Shown: piece by piece, positions 17,464 to 29,212 of the stretch
Position numbering within the stretch: position 1 is the first letter of the stretch
Layout of the letters: each line of letters begins with the position of its first letter
Origin: Candidatus Binatia bacterium
GTDB taxonomy: Bacteria; Desulfobacterota; Binatia; UBA1149; CAITLU01
DNA length: 64,000 nucleotides
Assembly: GCA_036493895.1 (NCBI GenBank)
Contig: DASXOZ010000019.1
Coordinates: forward strand, 1-64,000
Direction: 5' to 3'
Made by a program: the position numbers and the translations under genes
Notes under the pieces: generated by a model
Seen by the model: only the letters and a program-made list of their open reading frames with translations
Databases searched by the model: none
Told to the model about the DNA's origin: nothing

Positions 17464-19698
17464 ATGAGCGTGGAAGCGTCATCCGTCGCGGACGAGGAGC
17501 CTCTCGAAAGGGATTTCGAGACGGCCCGCTCCCGCCTCGAGCGCCATACGCTGATGGCGTCGGTTGCGACGCGCTTCATTTCGGTTCCCACCGACCAGAT
17601 CTCCGCTGCCGTCGAGGACGCGATGTCGGCCATCGGCCGTTTCGCCGGCGTCGACCGCGTCGCGCTGGCGCTGTTCGACGACAAGTACGAGCGATGGTCG
17701 ATCGACCACGACTGGCACTCGCCCGGGCTGTGGCCGCTCAAAGGCCTCGTCGAGCACGTCGCCCCGTTTCGCTGGGGCCTGCCGCAGGTGATCGCCGGAT
17801 CTCCAGTCGAAGTTCTCCGGCCCGACTACCTGCCGCGCCTTGCCAACAACGAAGCGCTGCTGCTTCGCGGTCTCGGCCTCGGCGCGACGCTGCTCATCCC
17901 CGTCTACCGGCGCGGCAAGGTGATCGGCTTCGCCGCCGTCTCGACGACGCGCTTCCGTTCGACTCCATGGCCGCGAGCGGTGCACGAGCTGCTCGAGCTG
18001 CCCGCAAAAATGATGGTGCACGCGCTCGACCGCAGCGTCACCGAACAGAGACTGCGCGAGAGCCAGGCGCGCTGGCAGAGCCTTTGCGAAAGCAACGTCG
18101 TCGGCGTCTTCACGATGGGCCGCAGCGACGGCCACATCATGGAAAGCAACGAAGCCGGACTCGCGCTGCTCGGCCGCAGTCGCAGCGACCTCGCCGCGGG
18201 CGGAGTCCTGTGGAGCGACGTCTCTCCCGGCCAGGACGACGACTCGAAAATGCTGGCAATCCTCGATCGCACGGGCCGCGTGCTGCCGTGGGAGAGGCAC
18301 CTCGTGCAGCCCGACGGCACCGATGTTCCGGTGCTCTGCTCGCTCGCTTCGCTTGCGCCGCAGTCCGACCAGGTGCTCGCGGTCGCGATCGACCTGCGCT
18401 CGCGCCGGCGCATCGCCGAAGAGCTGCGTCGCCGTGACGAAATCGACCGCTTGCACGCCGAGCTGTCGCGCCGACTGCTCAGCCTGACCGGAGAGAGCGT
18501 CGAGACTGCCGTGCGCGAAGCGCTGGCCATCGTCGCCAACCAGTTCGGTTTCGACGGGGTCGTGGTCTTCGACGTGGACCCCGATGCCGAGATGGCAACC
18601 AGGCGCGCGTGGTGGTCGCGTCCCGAGGTGCGGCGCGTCGAGCCGGAGACGAGCATCGCGCTGGCCGGTCGCGCGTGGTGGCGCGAGCGGCTGCGAGCCG
18701 GACGCACCAGCTTCATCGGCGACGTCGAATCGCTTCCGGAAAACGCGCGTGGCGAGCGCGAAGCGATGGAACGCTTCCACCTGCGCGCAGCCATCAGCGT
18801 CCCGCTGCTTCCCGGCGGCGTGCTGCGCGGCATGGTGCTGTTCTACTCGGCGCGGCGCATGGAAGTCGCCGACGACCTGCTGGCCACGCTGCGCGTCTTC
18901 GGCGACATCATCGCCAACGCGCTCGAGCGCCTGCGCGTCGATCGCGAGATCCAGGATGCCGTCGCCACGCTCGAGCGCCGCGTCGAGATGCGCCGCCGCC
19001 AGCTCGAGGCCAGCAACGCCGAGCTGGAAGCCTTTGCGTATTCGGTCTCGCACGACCTTCGCGCGCCGCTGAGGACGATCGACGGCATGTCGCAGGTGAT
19101 GCGCGAGGATTTCGCAAGCGAGCTCGGCGACGACGGCGTGCTCCTGTTGCGTCGCATCCAGAGCGCCACCCAGCGCATGAGCCACCTGATCGACGGCCTG
19201 CTCCAGCTTTCCCGCGTCGTACGCACCGAAATGGAATGGCAGGAGGTCAGCATCAGCGACCTCGCCGAAGGCCTCGTCGACGAATTGAAGCGCCGCCACG
19301 GCGGCCGCGACGTGCAGGTGCGCATTGCCCCGGACCTCGTGATGACCGGCCACCCGCGCCTGCTGCGCATCGCGTTCGAGCAGCTCCTCGACAACGCGTT
19401 CAAGTTCACCGGGCTGCGCAGCGACGCGCTGATCGAGTTGGACGGGCGCAACGACCAGAACACCATCACGTTCTTCGTGCGCGACAACGGCGTCGGTTTC
19501 GATCCCGAGTTTGCCGAAAAGCTGTTCGGGGCTTTCCAGCGCCTGCACGGGGCGGCCGAGTTCGAAGGCCACGGCATCGGGCTTGCCACCGTCGAGCGCG
19601 TCATGCGCATGCACGGCGGTAGCGCGCACGCGCGGGGAACGCCCGACCGCGGCGCCACCATCGAGTTGACGTTTCCGCGCGTCGCCGCGAGCCCCTGA
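17464..19698 (+). CDS. Soluble sensor histidine kinase, GAF-PAS-GAF (copy 1)
   Basis: 744 aa, with no membrane segment or signal peptide, so a cytoplasmic sensor. Domains in order: GAF ~residues 30-185; PAS ~200-320 (WQSLCESNVVGVFTMGRSDG); a second GAF ~335-490; a short coiled coil; HisKA at ~515-590 with the H-box YSVSHDLRAPLRT (His 530 by position); and HATPase_c to the C-terminus with N-box LLDNAFKF, G1 VRDNGVGFDP and G2 GHGIGLATV. The GAF-kinase linker and H-box resemble phytochrome-type kinases, but there is no PHY domain. It overlaps the next kinase by 1 nt (TGATG). No response regulator is encoded nearby, so its partner is elsewhere. The ligand is unknown. Confidence 0.92.
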   Translation: MSVEASSVADEEPLERDFETARSRLERHTLMASVATRFISVPTDQISAAVEDAMSAIGRFAGVDRVALALFDDKYERWSIDHDWHSPGLWPLKGLVEHVAPFRWGLPQVIAGSPVEVLRPDYLPRLANNEALLLRGLGLGATLLIPVYRRGKVIGFAAVSTTRFRSTPWPRAVHELLELPAKMMVHALDRSVTEQRLRESQARWQSLCESNVVGVFTMGRSDGHIMESNEAGLALLGRSRSDLAAGGVLWSDVSPGQDDDSKMLAILDRTGRVLPWERHLVQPDGTDVPVLCSLASLAPQSDQVLAVAIDLRSRRRIAEELRRRDEIDRLHAELSRRLLSLTGESVETAVREALAIVANQFGFDGVVVFDVDPDAEMATRRAWWSRPEVRRVEPETSIALAGRAWWRERLRAGRTSFIGDVESLPENARGEREAMERFHLRAAISVPLLPGGVLRGMVLFYSARRMEVADDLLATLRVFGDIIANALERLRVDREIQDAVATLERRVEMRRRQLEASNAELEAFAYSVSHDLRAPLRTIDGMSQVMREDFASELGDDGVLLLRRIQSATQRMSHLIDGLLQLSRVVRTEMEWQEVSISDLAEGLVDELKRRHGGRDVQVRIAPDLVMTGHPRLLRIAFEQLLDNAFKFTGLRSDALIELDGRNDQNTITFFVRDNGVGFDPEFAEKLFGAFQRLHGAAEFEGHGIGLATVERVMRMHGGSAHARGTPDRGATIELTFPRVAASP

Positions 19699-21989
19699 TG
19701 GCGGGCGCCGATATCACGCTTGCGGCCCGTTCCTCCCTCGACGGAGACGTCTACGAGGCCATGCACGCGCGCGTCGAGGCGGTGCTGGCGAGCACGGCCG
19801 GCGACGACGAAGCGCTCGAGCGGCACATCCGCTTCGAGGAGCTGACGTCCGAGCTGGCGACCGAGTTCATCGGACTTTCCGGCGAAGAGCTGGAGTCGGC
19901 GCTCGGACGTGCGCTCGAAAGAATCGCCACCGTTGCCGGCGCCGAGCGGGCAACGCTCGTGCGCGTGGAGCCCGAATCGGAGCGCCTGGCCGTCACGCAC
20001 GACTGGACCTGCGGCGCTCCGGCGCACCTTCTTCGCTCGTTGCACGGCCAGCGCGGGATGCGCTGGTCGCTTGCCCAGCTACGCGAAGGGAAACTGCTCT
20101 ACTACCACGCCAGGGACGACCTGCCGCCGGAAGCGACGCAGGAGCGCACCGGGTGGGAGCTGTTCGGACTCCAGTCGATCCTTGCCGTCCCGGTGCGCAG
20201 CACCGACGCCGAGCTGCTCGGGTTTGCCGTGTTCGCGACGACGACGCGGCGCGCGACCTGGCAGACGCACGAGCTTCCGCTGTTCGACCTCGTCGGCGAA
20301 ATGCTGCGCAGCACGTTCGAGCAGCAGAAGCTTCGCACCGACCTCGACTTCAGCGAGCTCAGGCTGAACAGGCTCCTCGAGTCGGGGGCGATCGGCATCA
20401 TTTCGGCCGATGACGAGGGACGCATCTGGGAGGCGAACGACGTCGCGCTGGCGGTGACCGGGTTTTCGCGCGACGACATGCAGGCGGGGCGCCTGCGCTG
20501 GGACCAGCTCACTCCCGCCGAATACCAGCCCCAGACGATGGCCGCGCTCGAGCAGATCGAGCGCTCGGGCCGCAGCGACCCGTGGGAGCAGGACATTTAC
20601 CGGCCCGACGGCACCCGCGTGTCCATTCTCGCGTGCGTCGCCCGCATCGCCGAAGCGCGCGCCAGCCTGCTGATCTACGCGGTCGACATCACCGACGACA
20701 AGCGGGCACAGCGCGAGCTGGCGCTGCGCAACCGACTGGCACGCCTGATCACGCTGTTCTCGACGCGGCTCATCGCCGTCGCGCCGTCGCGCATCGGCGA
20801 GACCATCGATGAGGCACTGAGGGAAACGGCCGGGGTTCTCGGCATCGACCGTTGCAGCGTGTGGATCGACCACGAAACCGTGCGCGACAAGGCCTTCTGC
20901 ACCCACGCGTGGGATCGCGAGAGGCCGATTCCCGATCCCCTTCAGATTCCGCCGCTGGACCGCTCCCAGTTCCCGTCGTGGCAGCAGGATTTCGGGCAAG
21001 GCCGGGCGATGGTCGTACGCGATGTCACGGCCGCGTTCCCGGCGGGCGCGCGCGAGCGCCGCTTCCTCGAAGCGCACGGCGTGCGCTCGGGCGTGGCGGT
21101 GCCTTTGGTTGGAAGCGGCAGCTCGATCGGTTTCGCAACCTTCGGCACCGCACGCGTCACCGACTGGGCTGAGACGACGGTCGCCCTTCTGAGCGTGATC
21201 GGCGAGATCTTCGCGGCCGCGATCATCCGCGGCCGCGCCGAGGAACGGCAGAGGCGGGTCCACGCCGAGCTCGAATCGCGCATCGTCGAGCGCACGCTCC
21301 AACTCGAGAGCGCCAATCGCGAGCTCGAGGCGTTCAGCTACGCCGTCTCCCACGACCTTCGCGCTCCGCTGCGCGGCGTCGACGGATTCAGCCGCATCCT
21401 GGTCGAAGATCACGCGCAGGGGCTGCCCGAGGACGCGCGCAACGTGTTGCACCGCATCCGCGCGACCAGCCAGCGCATGGGCGAGCTGATCGACGCTTTG
21501 CTCAAGCTGTCGCGCATCGCGCGCCTGGAGCCGCAGTTCGAGCGCACCGACCTCTCGGCAATCGCGCGCGAGCTTGCCGCGGCCCTGGCAGCCGCCGAGC
21601 CGGAGCGCTGCGTCGAATTCGAAATCGAAGACGGGCTGGTCGTCGAAGGAGAGCCGCGCCTGCTGCGTGCCCTGCTCGACAACCTGATGCGCAACGCGTG
21701 GAAGTTCACGTCGATGAGGCCTCGCGCGTGCATCGATGTCGGCAGCGAGCTCGTGGACGGCATTCGTACCTACTTCGTCCGCGACGACGGCGTCGGCTTC
21801 GATCCGTCCCAGGCCGAACGCATCTTCACGCCGTTCCAGCGCCTGCAGAACTCGCGCGAGTTCGACGGGCACGGAGTCGGGCTGGCCACCGTCAAGCGCA
21901 TCGTCGGCCTGCACGGAGGATCGGTGTGGGGTATCGGCGAAAACGGAAACGGCGCGACGATCCGCTTCACGCTTTCCGGCCGCGCCTGA
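19698..21989 (+). CDS. Soluble sensor histidine kinase, GAF-PAS-GAF (copy 2)
   Basis: 763 aa paralogue of the upstream kinase with the same domain order. GAF ~residues 50-205, PAS ~220-345 (LLESGAIGIISADDEGRIWE), second GAF ~360-510, and a coiled coil. HisKA follows with H-box YAVSHDLRAPLRG (His 552 by position), then HATPase_c with N-box LMRNAWKFT, G1 VRDDGVGFDPSQ and G2 GHGVGLATV. All catalytic boxes are intact. Sensor domains have diverged far more than the kinase core. The start ATG overlaps the TGA of copy 1, so the pair is coupled and probably made in equal amounts. Heterodimerisation or sensing of two ligands is possible but not shown. Confidence 0.92.
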   Translation: MAGADITLAARSSLDGDVYEAMHARVEAVLASTAGDDEALERHIRFEELTSELATEFIGLSGEELESALGRALERIATVAGAERATLVRVEPESERLAVTHDWTCGAPAHLLRSLHGQRGMRWSLAQLREGKLLYYHARDDLPPEATQERTGWELFGLQSILAVPVRSTDAELLGFAVFATTTRRATWQTHELPLFDLVGEMLRSTFEQQKLRTDLDFSELRLNRLLESGAIGIISADDEGRIWEANDVALAVTGFSRDDMQAGRLRWDQLTPAEYQPQTMAALEQIERSGRSDPWEQDIYRPDGTRVSILACVARIAEARASLLIYAVDITDDKRAQRELALRNRLARLITLFSTRLIAVAPSRIGETIDEALRETAGVLGIDRCSVWIDHETVRDKAFCTHAWDRERPIPDPLQIPPLDRSQFPSWQQDFGQGRAMVVRDVTAAFPAGARERRFLEAHGVRSGVAVPLVGSGSSIGFATFGTARVTDWAETTVALLSVIGEIFAAAIIRGRAEERQRRVHAELESRIVERTLQLESANRELEAFSYAVSHDLRAPLRGVDGFSRILVEDHAQGLPEDARNVLHRIRATSQRMGELIDALLKLSRIARLEPQFERTDLSAIARELAAALAAAEPERCVEFEIEDGLVVEGEPRLLRALLDNLMRNAWKFTSMRPRACIDVGSELVDGIRTYFVRDDGVGFDPSQAERIFTPFQRLQNSREFDGHGVGLATVKRIVGLHGGSVWGIGENGNGATIRFTLSGRA

Positions 21990-22055
21990 CGACGCGGGCG
22001 TTCGCGATGGGCACGGAAAGGGCCGCGCTCGTCGCGCTCGAAGGTTCGAGCCCCG

Positions 22056-23267
22056 TCAGCTCGTGTACGCGGAGTTGAACTGCACGTATTCGGTCGCAAG
22101 ATCGCTCGTGATCACCGTCGCCGTGCCCGGCCCGCTGCCGAGCCGGATCGCCAGCTCGTAAGCGTCCGCCTTCATCACGCGGCGTGCGGCCGCGAGCGCA
22201 TCCTCGGAGATCACGACGCCCGCGCGCACGAGCGCGACGTTGCCGACGCGCACCTCGAGGGCCTGAAGGTCGAAGGTCGCATCGGTGTTGCCGAGCGCCA
22301 TCACGAGGCGGCCCCAGTTCGGATCGGCGCCGGCCATCGCGCAGCGGACCAGCGGCGAGTTGGCGATGCGGCGCGCAACGCGGTCGGCCTCCGCATCGCT
22401 GGCCGCGCCGCTGACGATGACGTCGACCATCTTGGTCGCCCCTTCGCCGTCGCGCACGACCATGCGGGCGGTCTCCTCGAGCACCGCTGCGACCGCACCG
22501 GCCACGACTTCGTAGCCCGGCGACTGCGGTCCTTCGATCGACGTCCCGGCAACCTCGCCGGAGGCCATCAGCACGCAGGTGTCGTTGGTGGAAGTGTCGC
22601 CGTCGACGCTGATGCGGTTGAAGCTTCGCGCCACGCCGCCGGCGAGCATCGCGCGCGCGGCTTCATTCGAGACCTTCGCGTCGGTCAGCACGAAGGCCAG
22701 CAAGGTCGCCATGTGCGGCTCGATCATGCCCGCGCCTTTGGCCATCGCCGCGACGTGGATCTCGACGTCGCCGACGCGCACCTTGCACTCGGTCCATTTC
22801 GGGAACGCATCGGACGTCATGATCGCGCGCGCGGCAGCGCCGAAGCCGCGCTTGCTCAGCGAATCGACGCCGTGGGCGATCGCGCGCGCCATCACCCGGT
22901 GGTCGAGCGGCACGCCGATCACTCCGGTCGAGCACGGCAGCACGAGATTCGGCGCGATCGCCAGCCGCGAAGCAAGCTCTTCGCAGCTCCAGCGCGCGAG
23001 CTTGAGGCCCTGCTCGCCGGTCGCGCAGTTGGCGTTGCCGGAGTTGATCATCACGGCCTGGAGCTGGCCGCCTGCGGCATGCTCGCGTCCGACGATCACC
23101 GGCGCGGCCGCGCAGCGGTTCTGCGTGAAGACGGCAGCAGCCGCGCAGGGGCGATCGGCGACGATCAGTGCGAAGTCGCGGCGTCCCTTCTTCTTGATGC
23201 CGCCGTGGACTCCGCAGAAGCGGAATCCGCGCACGCTCACCGGCGAAGCTGCAGGCTCGATCTTCAC
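22056..23267 (-). CDS. argJ: Bifunctional ornithine acetyltransferase/N-acetylglutamate synthase
   Basis: 403 aa. The enzyme recycles the acetyl group in arginine biosynthesis, and the bifunctional form also makes N-acetylglutamate from acetyl-CoA. Family signatures are clear: GGIKKKGRRDFALIVAD-like N-terminus, VMINSGNANCATGEQGL, PCSTGVIGVPL, and the autoproteolytic Ala-Thr site in KGAGMIEPHMATLLAF (Thr becomes the nucleophile). The C-terminus ends in VQFNSAYTS, the usual tail. It is 19 nt after secA on the same strand and probably cotranscribed. Mono- versus bifunctional status cannot be told from sequence alone. Confidence 0.96.
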   Translation of the reverse strand: MKIEPAASPVSVRGFRFCGVHGGIKKKGRRDFALIVADRPCAAAAVFTQNRCAAAPVIVGREHAAGGQLQAVMINSGNANCATGEQGLKLARWSCEELASRLAIAPNLVLPCSTGVIGVPLDHRVMARAIAHGVDSLSKRGFGAAARAIMTSDAFPKWTECKVRVGDVEIHVAAMAKGAGMIEPHMATLLAFVLTDAKVSNEAARAMLAGGVARSFNRISVDGDTSTNDTCVLMASGEVAGTSIEGPQSPGYEVVAGAVAAVLEETARMVVRDGEGATKMVDVIVSGAASDAEADRVARRIANSPLVRCAMAGADPNWGRLVMALGNTDATFDLQALEVRVGNVALVRAGVVISEDALAAARRVMKADAYELAIRLGSGPGTATVITSDLATEYVQFNSAYTS

Positions 23268-23286
23268 CGACCTCCTCCGTCCTCGG

Positions 23287-26094
<2,808 letters not shown>

Positions 26095-26282
26095 CGTGGC
26101 GGGGCGGATTCCTTCTTGCGGAGGCTCTCGGGGACGGCCTGCACGGCCCAACTGGTGGGCGGGCGGGTCGGCGACCGCTACGGGTAATCACGAACGGGTC
26201 AGAAGTAAACCAGCGCCCTGATGGAGAAGCCTCCGCGGGTCCGCGACCGGCAAATGTCTCCCGGCTCGCTGCGGCCGCGCGC

Positions 26283-26882
26283 TCACTCGCCGCCGACCTC
26301 GGGCTCGCTTTCGACCGCGGCGCGGATCCAGCGCCACACCTCGTCCATGCCGGCACCGGTTTCCGACGAGGTCTGCAGGACGATCGCCGGCGCGACCATC
26401 TTTCGGATCGCCGCGGTCTGCGACGCCAGCGCCGAGCGCTTGAGCTTGTCGGTCTTGGTCAGCACGATCGCGTACGGGACGCCCACCGACTCGAGATATT
26501 CGGCCAGCTCCTGCTCTTCCTTTTCCGGACCGCGCCGAACGTCTGCGAGCACGAGCGCTCCCGCCAGCTCCTCGCGCGTGGAGAGGTAGTGCTCGACGAG
26601 CTTCTTCCACGTCGCGCGCTCGGCCTGGGAGCGGCTCGCGTAACCATAGCCGGGAAGGTCGACCAGCGTCATCGCGTCGTTGATGTCGAAGAACATGAGG
26701 CCGCGGGTGCAGCCCGGCGTGCGGCTCGTGCGCGCAAGCCCCTTGCGACCGGTCATGCGGTTGAGCAGCGACGACTTGCCGACATTGGAGCGGCCGGACA
26801 CTGCGATCTCGGGGTGCCGGGCCGGCGGCAGCGAGGCAATGGTGGCCGCGCCGGCGCGGAATTCGGCCTGGGAAATTTTCAT
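26283..26882 (-). CDS. engB: Ribosome biogenesis GTP-binding protein EngB
   Basis: 199 aa TRAFAC GTPase needed for 50S assembly (YihA/YsxC). G1 is GRSNVGKSSLLNRM (~residue 30), the switch region TPGCTRGLMFFD is followed by G3 LVDLPGYGYA, G4 is LTKTDKL and G5 is QTSSETG. The start at ATG 26882 gives MKISQAEFRAGA, the typical N-terminus; longer frames run into the terminator upstream. It is read toward secA and lies downstream of the hairpin at 26929-26964. Confidence 0.95.
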   Translation of the reverse strand: MKISQAEFRAGAATIASLPPARHPEIAVSGRSNVGKSSLLNRMTGRKGLARTSRTPGCTRGLMFFDINDAMTLVDLPGYGYASRSQAERATWKKLVEHYLSTREELAGALVLADVRRGPEKEEQELAEYLESVGVPYAIVLTKTDKLKRSALASQTAAIRKMVAPAIVLQTSSETGAGMDEVWRWIRAAVESEPEVGGE

Positions 26883-26928
26883 GGGGCTCCGCTTCGCGCG
26901 CTGCTTGCCTTCCCGGAATGCCCCGAAA

Positions 26929-26964
26929 ACGCGAGAGGCCGTTCCCCTGCGGGAACGGCCTCTC
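26929..26964 (-). terminator. Intrinsic terminator of the 26989 lipoprotein gene
   Basis: A perfect 14-bp stem, GAGAGGCCGTTCCC/GGGAACGGCCTCTC, with a 4-nt loop lies 25 nt after the stop codon of the minus-strand gene. On that strand it is followed by GCGTTTT, a short T-run. It separates that gene from engB. Confidence 0.82.
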
Positions 26965-26988
26965 GAGGGTTTCCTTCGCAGGAAAGAA

Positions 26989-27594
26989 TCAGCCCGCGGC
27001 GATCTGCTTCTTGATCGCGCGCACCTGGTTGACGAAGCTTTCCTTGATCGCGCTGCGCTGCACGTCCTCGGAGATCGGCAGCGCGACCTTGTCGGTCTGC
27101 TTCGCGTTGTACACATACAGCGTCTTCTGCCCGTCGGGCGAAGGCGTCAGCGAGTAGGTGCCGTCGATGTCGGCGATGGTCGACGTCAGCGTCTTCAGGT
27201 GGAGCGTCTTGGTCGCATCGTCGAAATCCATCGAGACGGTGAGCTGCTGAAGGTTGTCGAGCGCCATCACGTGGATCTCGAGCTCCTTGTGGTTGCCCTC
27301 GTCCTTGAGGATGTCGCTCTTCTTGTACTGGTCGCTGTTCTTCGAAAGCATCTCGGGATGCTTCATCGCCGCCCACACCTTGTCGGGCGTCGCATCGATG
27401 CGCGACTCCATCTTGATCGTGAACACCTTGCCGTCCTTGGTGAGGTCCGCGGAGGCGATCTCCTCGATCGGCCCGTCCCACTTGACGGCCGCGCTCCTGG
27501 CACGGAAGTAGCCGGCGATCTGGTCGCAGCCGGAAATGCCTGCGACCGCGACCACGGCTGCGGCGACGACGAAAAGACGTGCTTGGTTTTTCAT
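26989..27594 (-). CDS. SRPBCC-like lipoprotein
   Basis: 201 aa. The N-terminus MKNQARLFVVAAAVVAVAGISGC is a lipoprotein signal with the cysteine at residue 23. The mature protein resembles a START/polyketide-cyclase (SRPBCC) fold: KWDGPIEE, then FTIKMESRIDATPDKVWAAM, where the PxxVWxxL helix is characteristic, with a helical C-terminus (SFVNQVRAIKKQIAA). Such folds bind hydrophobic ligands; a periplasm-facing lipoprotein version is uncommon. It starts at ATG 27594 and is ended by the strong hairpin at 26929. The ligand and role are unknown. Confidence 0.78.
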   Translation of the reverse strand: MKNQARLFVVAAAVVAVAGISGCDQIAGYFRARSAAVKWDGPIEEIASADLTKDGKVFTIKMESRIDATPDKVWAAMKHPEMLSKNSDQYKKSDILKDEGNHKELEIHVMALDNLQQLTVSMDFDDATKTLHLKTLTSTIADIDGTYSLTPSPDGQKTLYVYNAKQTDKVALPISEDVQRSAIKESFVNQVRAIKKQIAAG

Positions 27595-27770
27595 ATAGTC
27601 CTCTTGGGAAAAAGTGGTCCGGACACCGGAGCGCAGCCTGGATCGGGCCGCCGCGGCCTCGAAGCCTGGTGTTCGCGCGCGGACGCTGCGGCGCCCCGGC
27701 ACGACCGAAGCGCGAAGTTAGCCCGTCCCCTTGCGCCAGACAACCCCGGGCAGGTCAGACGCAGGAAGGC

Positions 27771-28181
27771 TCAGAACGTGCTGCCGGAGCTTGCCGAGTG
27801 GTCGTCCGAGGCCAGGCCGTCCCTCGTTTCGGAGCCGGGCCTGCTGCGGACGCCGTTGAAGTGCACCGGCTCGCGGCCGCTCATCATGTCGGCGGTCAGC
27901 ACGTAGTCACCGCCGAGAGAAGGCACCCACACCCCGTCGGCCACCTCGCGGTTCGCACCCGAGAGCACGTAGGCAAAGCTGCCCGTCACCCCGCCGAGCA
28001 CGCCATACGTGACCTTCACCGGCATGTAGACGATGTTGGCGAGCACGGCGACCAGCCCGATGCCGAAGTCCGAGCTCGCTTGCTTGGTCTGGGACTCGTG
28101 CGCCTGAGCCGCCATCGGAGCCGCCAGCACAGCAGCCGCGGCAATCGAAGCCGCCAGCCGAACGATCGTACGCTTGTTCAT
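27771..28181 (-). CDS. Small exported protein of unknown function
   Basis: 136 aa. MNKRTIVRLAASIAAAAVLA with PMAAQA following is a Sec signal peptide, cleaved near residue 27. The mature part has a hydrophobic segment (GLVAVLANIVYMPVKVTYGVLGG region) that could insert in a membrane, then VWVPSLGGDYVLTADMM. I have no named family. The frame extends upstream through a 34-bp tandem repeat, but the ATG at 28181 with GGAGGTAGAGAC before it is the credible start. It lies in the same direction as the cinA-like gene. Confidence 0.75.
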   Translation of the reverse strand: MNKRTIVRLAASIAAAAVLAAPMAAQAHESQTKQASSDFGIGLVAVLANIVYMPVKVTYGVLGGVTGSFAYVLSGANREVADGVWVPSLGGDYVLTADMMSGREPVHFNGVRSRPGSETRDGLASDDHSASSGSTF

Positions 28182-28269
28182 GTCTCTACCTCCGCTCCAC
28201 ATCCTCACCGGCCCCTTCGATGTCCGGGCCGGGCCGGCCTTGCGCCGGTTCTTCCTCTTCTTCTTCTTC

Positions 28270-28347
28270 GAACCGCCTGCGCCCCTGCGGGCCGAGGCTT
28301 TTGGAACCGCCTGCGCCCCTGCGGGCCGAGGCTTTTGGAACCGCCTG
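28270..28347. repeat. 34-bp direct tandem repeat (2.3 copies)
   Basis: Units start at 28270, 28304 and 28338 (the last partial). The unit begins GAACCGCCTGCGCCCCTGCG and ends GGGCCGAGGCTTTTG. The first two are identical. Within each unit GCCC-CTGC-GGGC and flanking CCT/AGG form an interrupted hairpin followed by TTTT on the plus strand. It lies between the stop of the cinA-like gene and the start of the small exported protein. Confidence 0.85.
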
Positions 28348-28448
28348 GCCCGGATGGGGCGCGGTTCCATCCCTCTACTGTGCCAGTGCCAGCGCCCGCA
28401 GCAAGAGCGCCCTCGTGCCCGAGCCGCCAGACCGTTTTCGTCGTCGCG

Positions 28449-29204
28449 TCAACTCTCGACGCGAAAGACGCAGCCCGCCGGCAGCCGTTCGACCAGATCG
28501 GCGAGCGCCCGCTCCACGTAAGCCTCGTCCTTGCTCTCCAGCGTAAGCCGCACGCGATAGTCGGGATCCGAAAGCTTGGGGTACGAGCCGAGCAACAGCT
28601 CCGGGAACGCGAGCAGCGTCGCGTTGAGGAACTCGGCAATGCGGGTTTCGTTTTCGCACACCAGGATCTGGCGCAGGAAGTACGGCCGCGCGCGCATGCG
28701 GTCGCGAAGAGCGAGCACCTTGGTCTGGAACAGCTCGGGAATGCCCGGGAGGATGTAGACGTTCTCGACGACGACGGTCGGGAACGCGAGCTTGTCGTCG
28801 ACGATCAGCTCGGCACCTTCGGGAATCTGCGCCATCTTCAGGTGCGCGGCATTGAGGCGATTGCCGACGAAGCTCTCGATCGCGCGGCGAAGCTCGATGT
28901 GCTCGACGAGCGGACGCCCGAACGCCGCCGCGACGCCGTCCATCGTGATGTCGTCGTGCGTAGGTCCCACTCCGCCGGACGTGAAGACGACGTCATAGCG
29001 CCGCGAGAAGACGGCAACCTCGGTCGCGATCTGCTCGAGCTCGTCGGGGATGACGACGACGCGCTCCAGCGCGACGCCGATGCCTCGAAGCTCGCGCGCC
29101 AGGAACGGCGTGTTGGTGTCGATGACCTTGCCGGAGAGGATCTCGTTGCCGATCACTACCAGCGACGCGGAAAGATGGTCGTACACGCGGGCAAAGCCTA
29201 CCAT
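28449..29204 (-). CDS. CinA-like/MoaB-Mog domain protein
   Basis: 251 aa. The N-terminal ~170 residues match the MoaB/MogA-like domain at the front of CinA proteins: LVVIGNEILSGKVIDTNTPF, then DVVFTSGGVGPTHDDITMDG and YILPGIPELFQTKV. The ~80 C-terminal residues are a small alpha/beta region (RVRLTLESKDEAYVERALA). The C-terminal nicotinamide-nucleotide amidase domain of full CinA is absent. Members are linked to molybdopterin binding or nicotinamide-nucleotide pyrophosphatase activity; which applies here is unclear. It starts at ATG 29204, 8 nt after the sigma factor gene, so they form an operon. Confidence 0.88.
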   Translation of the reverse strand: MVGFARVYDHLSASLVVIGNEILSGKVIDTNTPFLARELRGIGVALERVVVIPDELEQIATEVAVFSRRYDVVFTSGGVGPTHDDITMDGVAAAFGRPLVEHIELRRAIESFVGNRLNAAHLKMAQIPEGAELIVDDKLAFPTVVVENVYILPGIPELFQTKVLALRDRMRARPYFLRQILVCENETRIAEFLNATLLAFPELLLGSYPKLSDPDYRVRLTLESKDEAYVERALADLVERLPAGCVFRVES

Positions 29205-29212
29205 GCGGCCGG

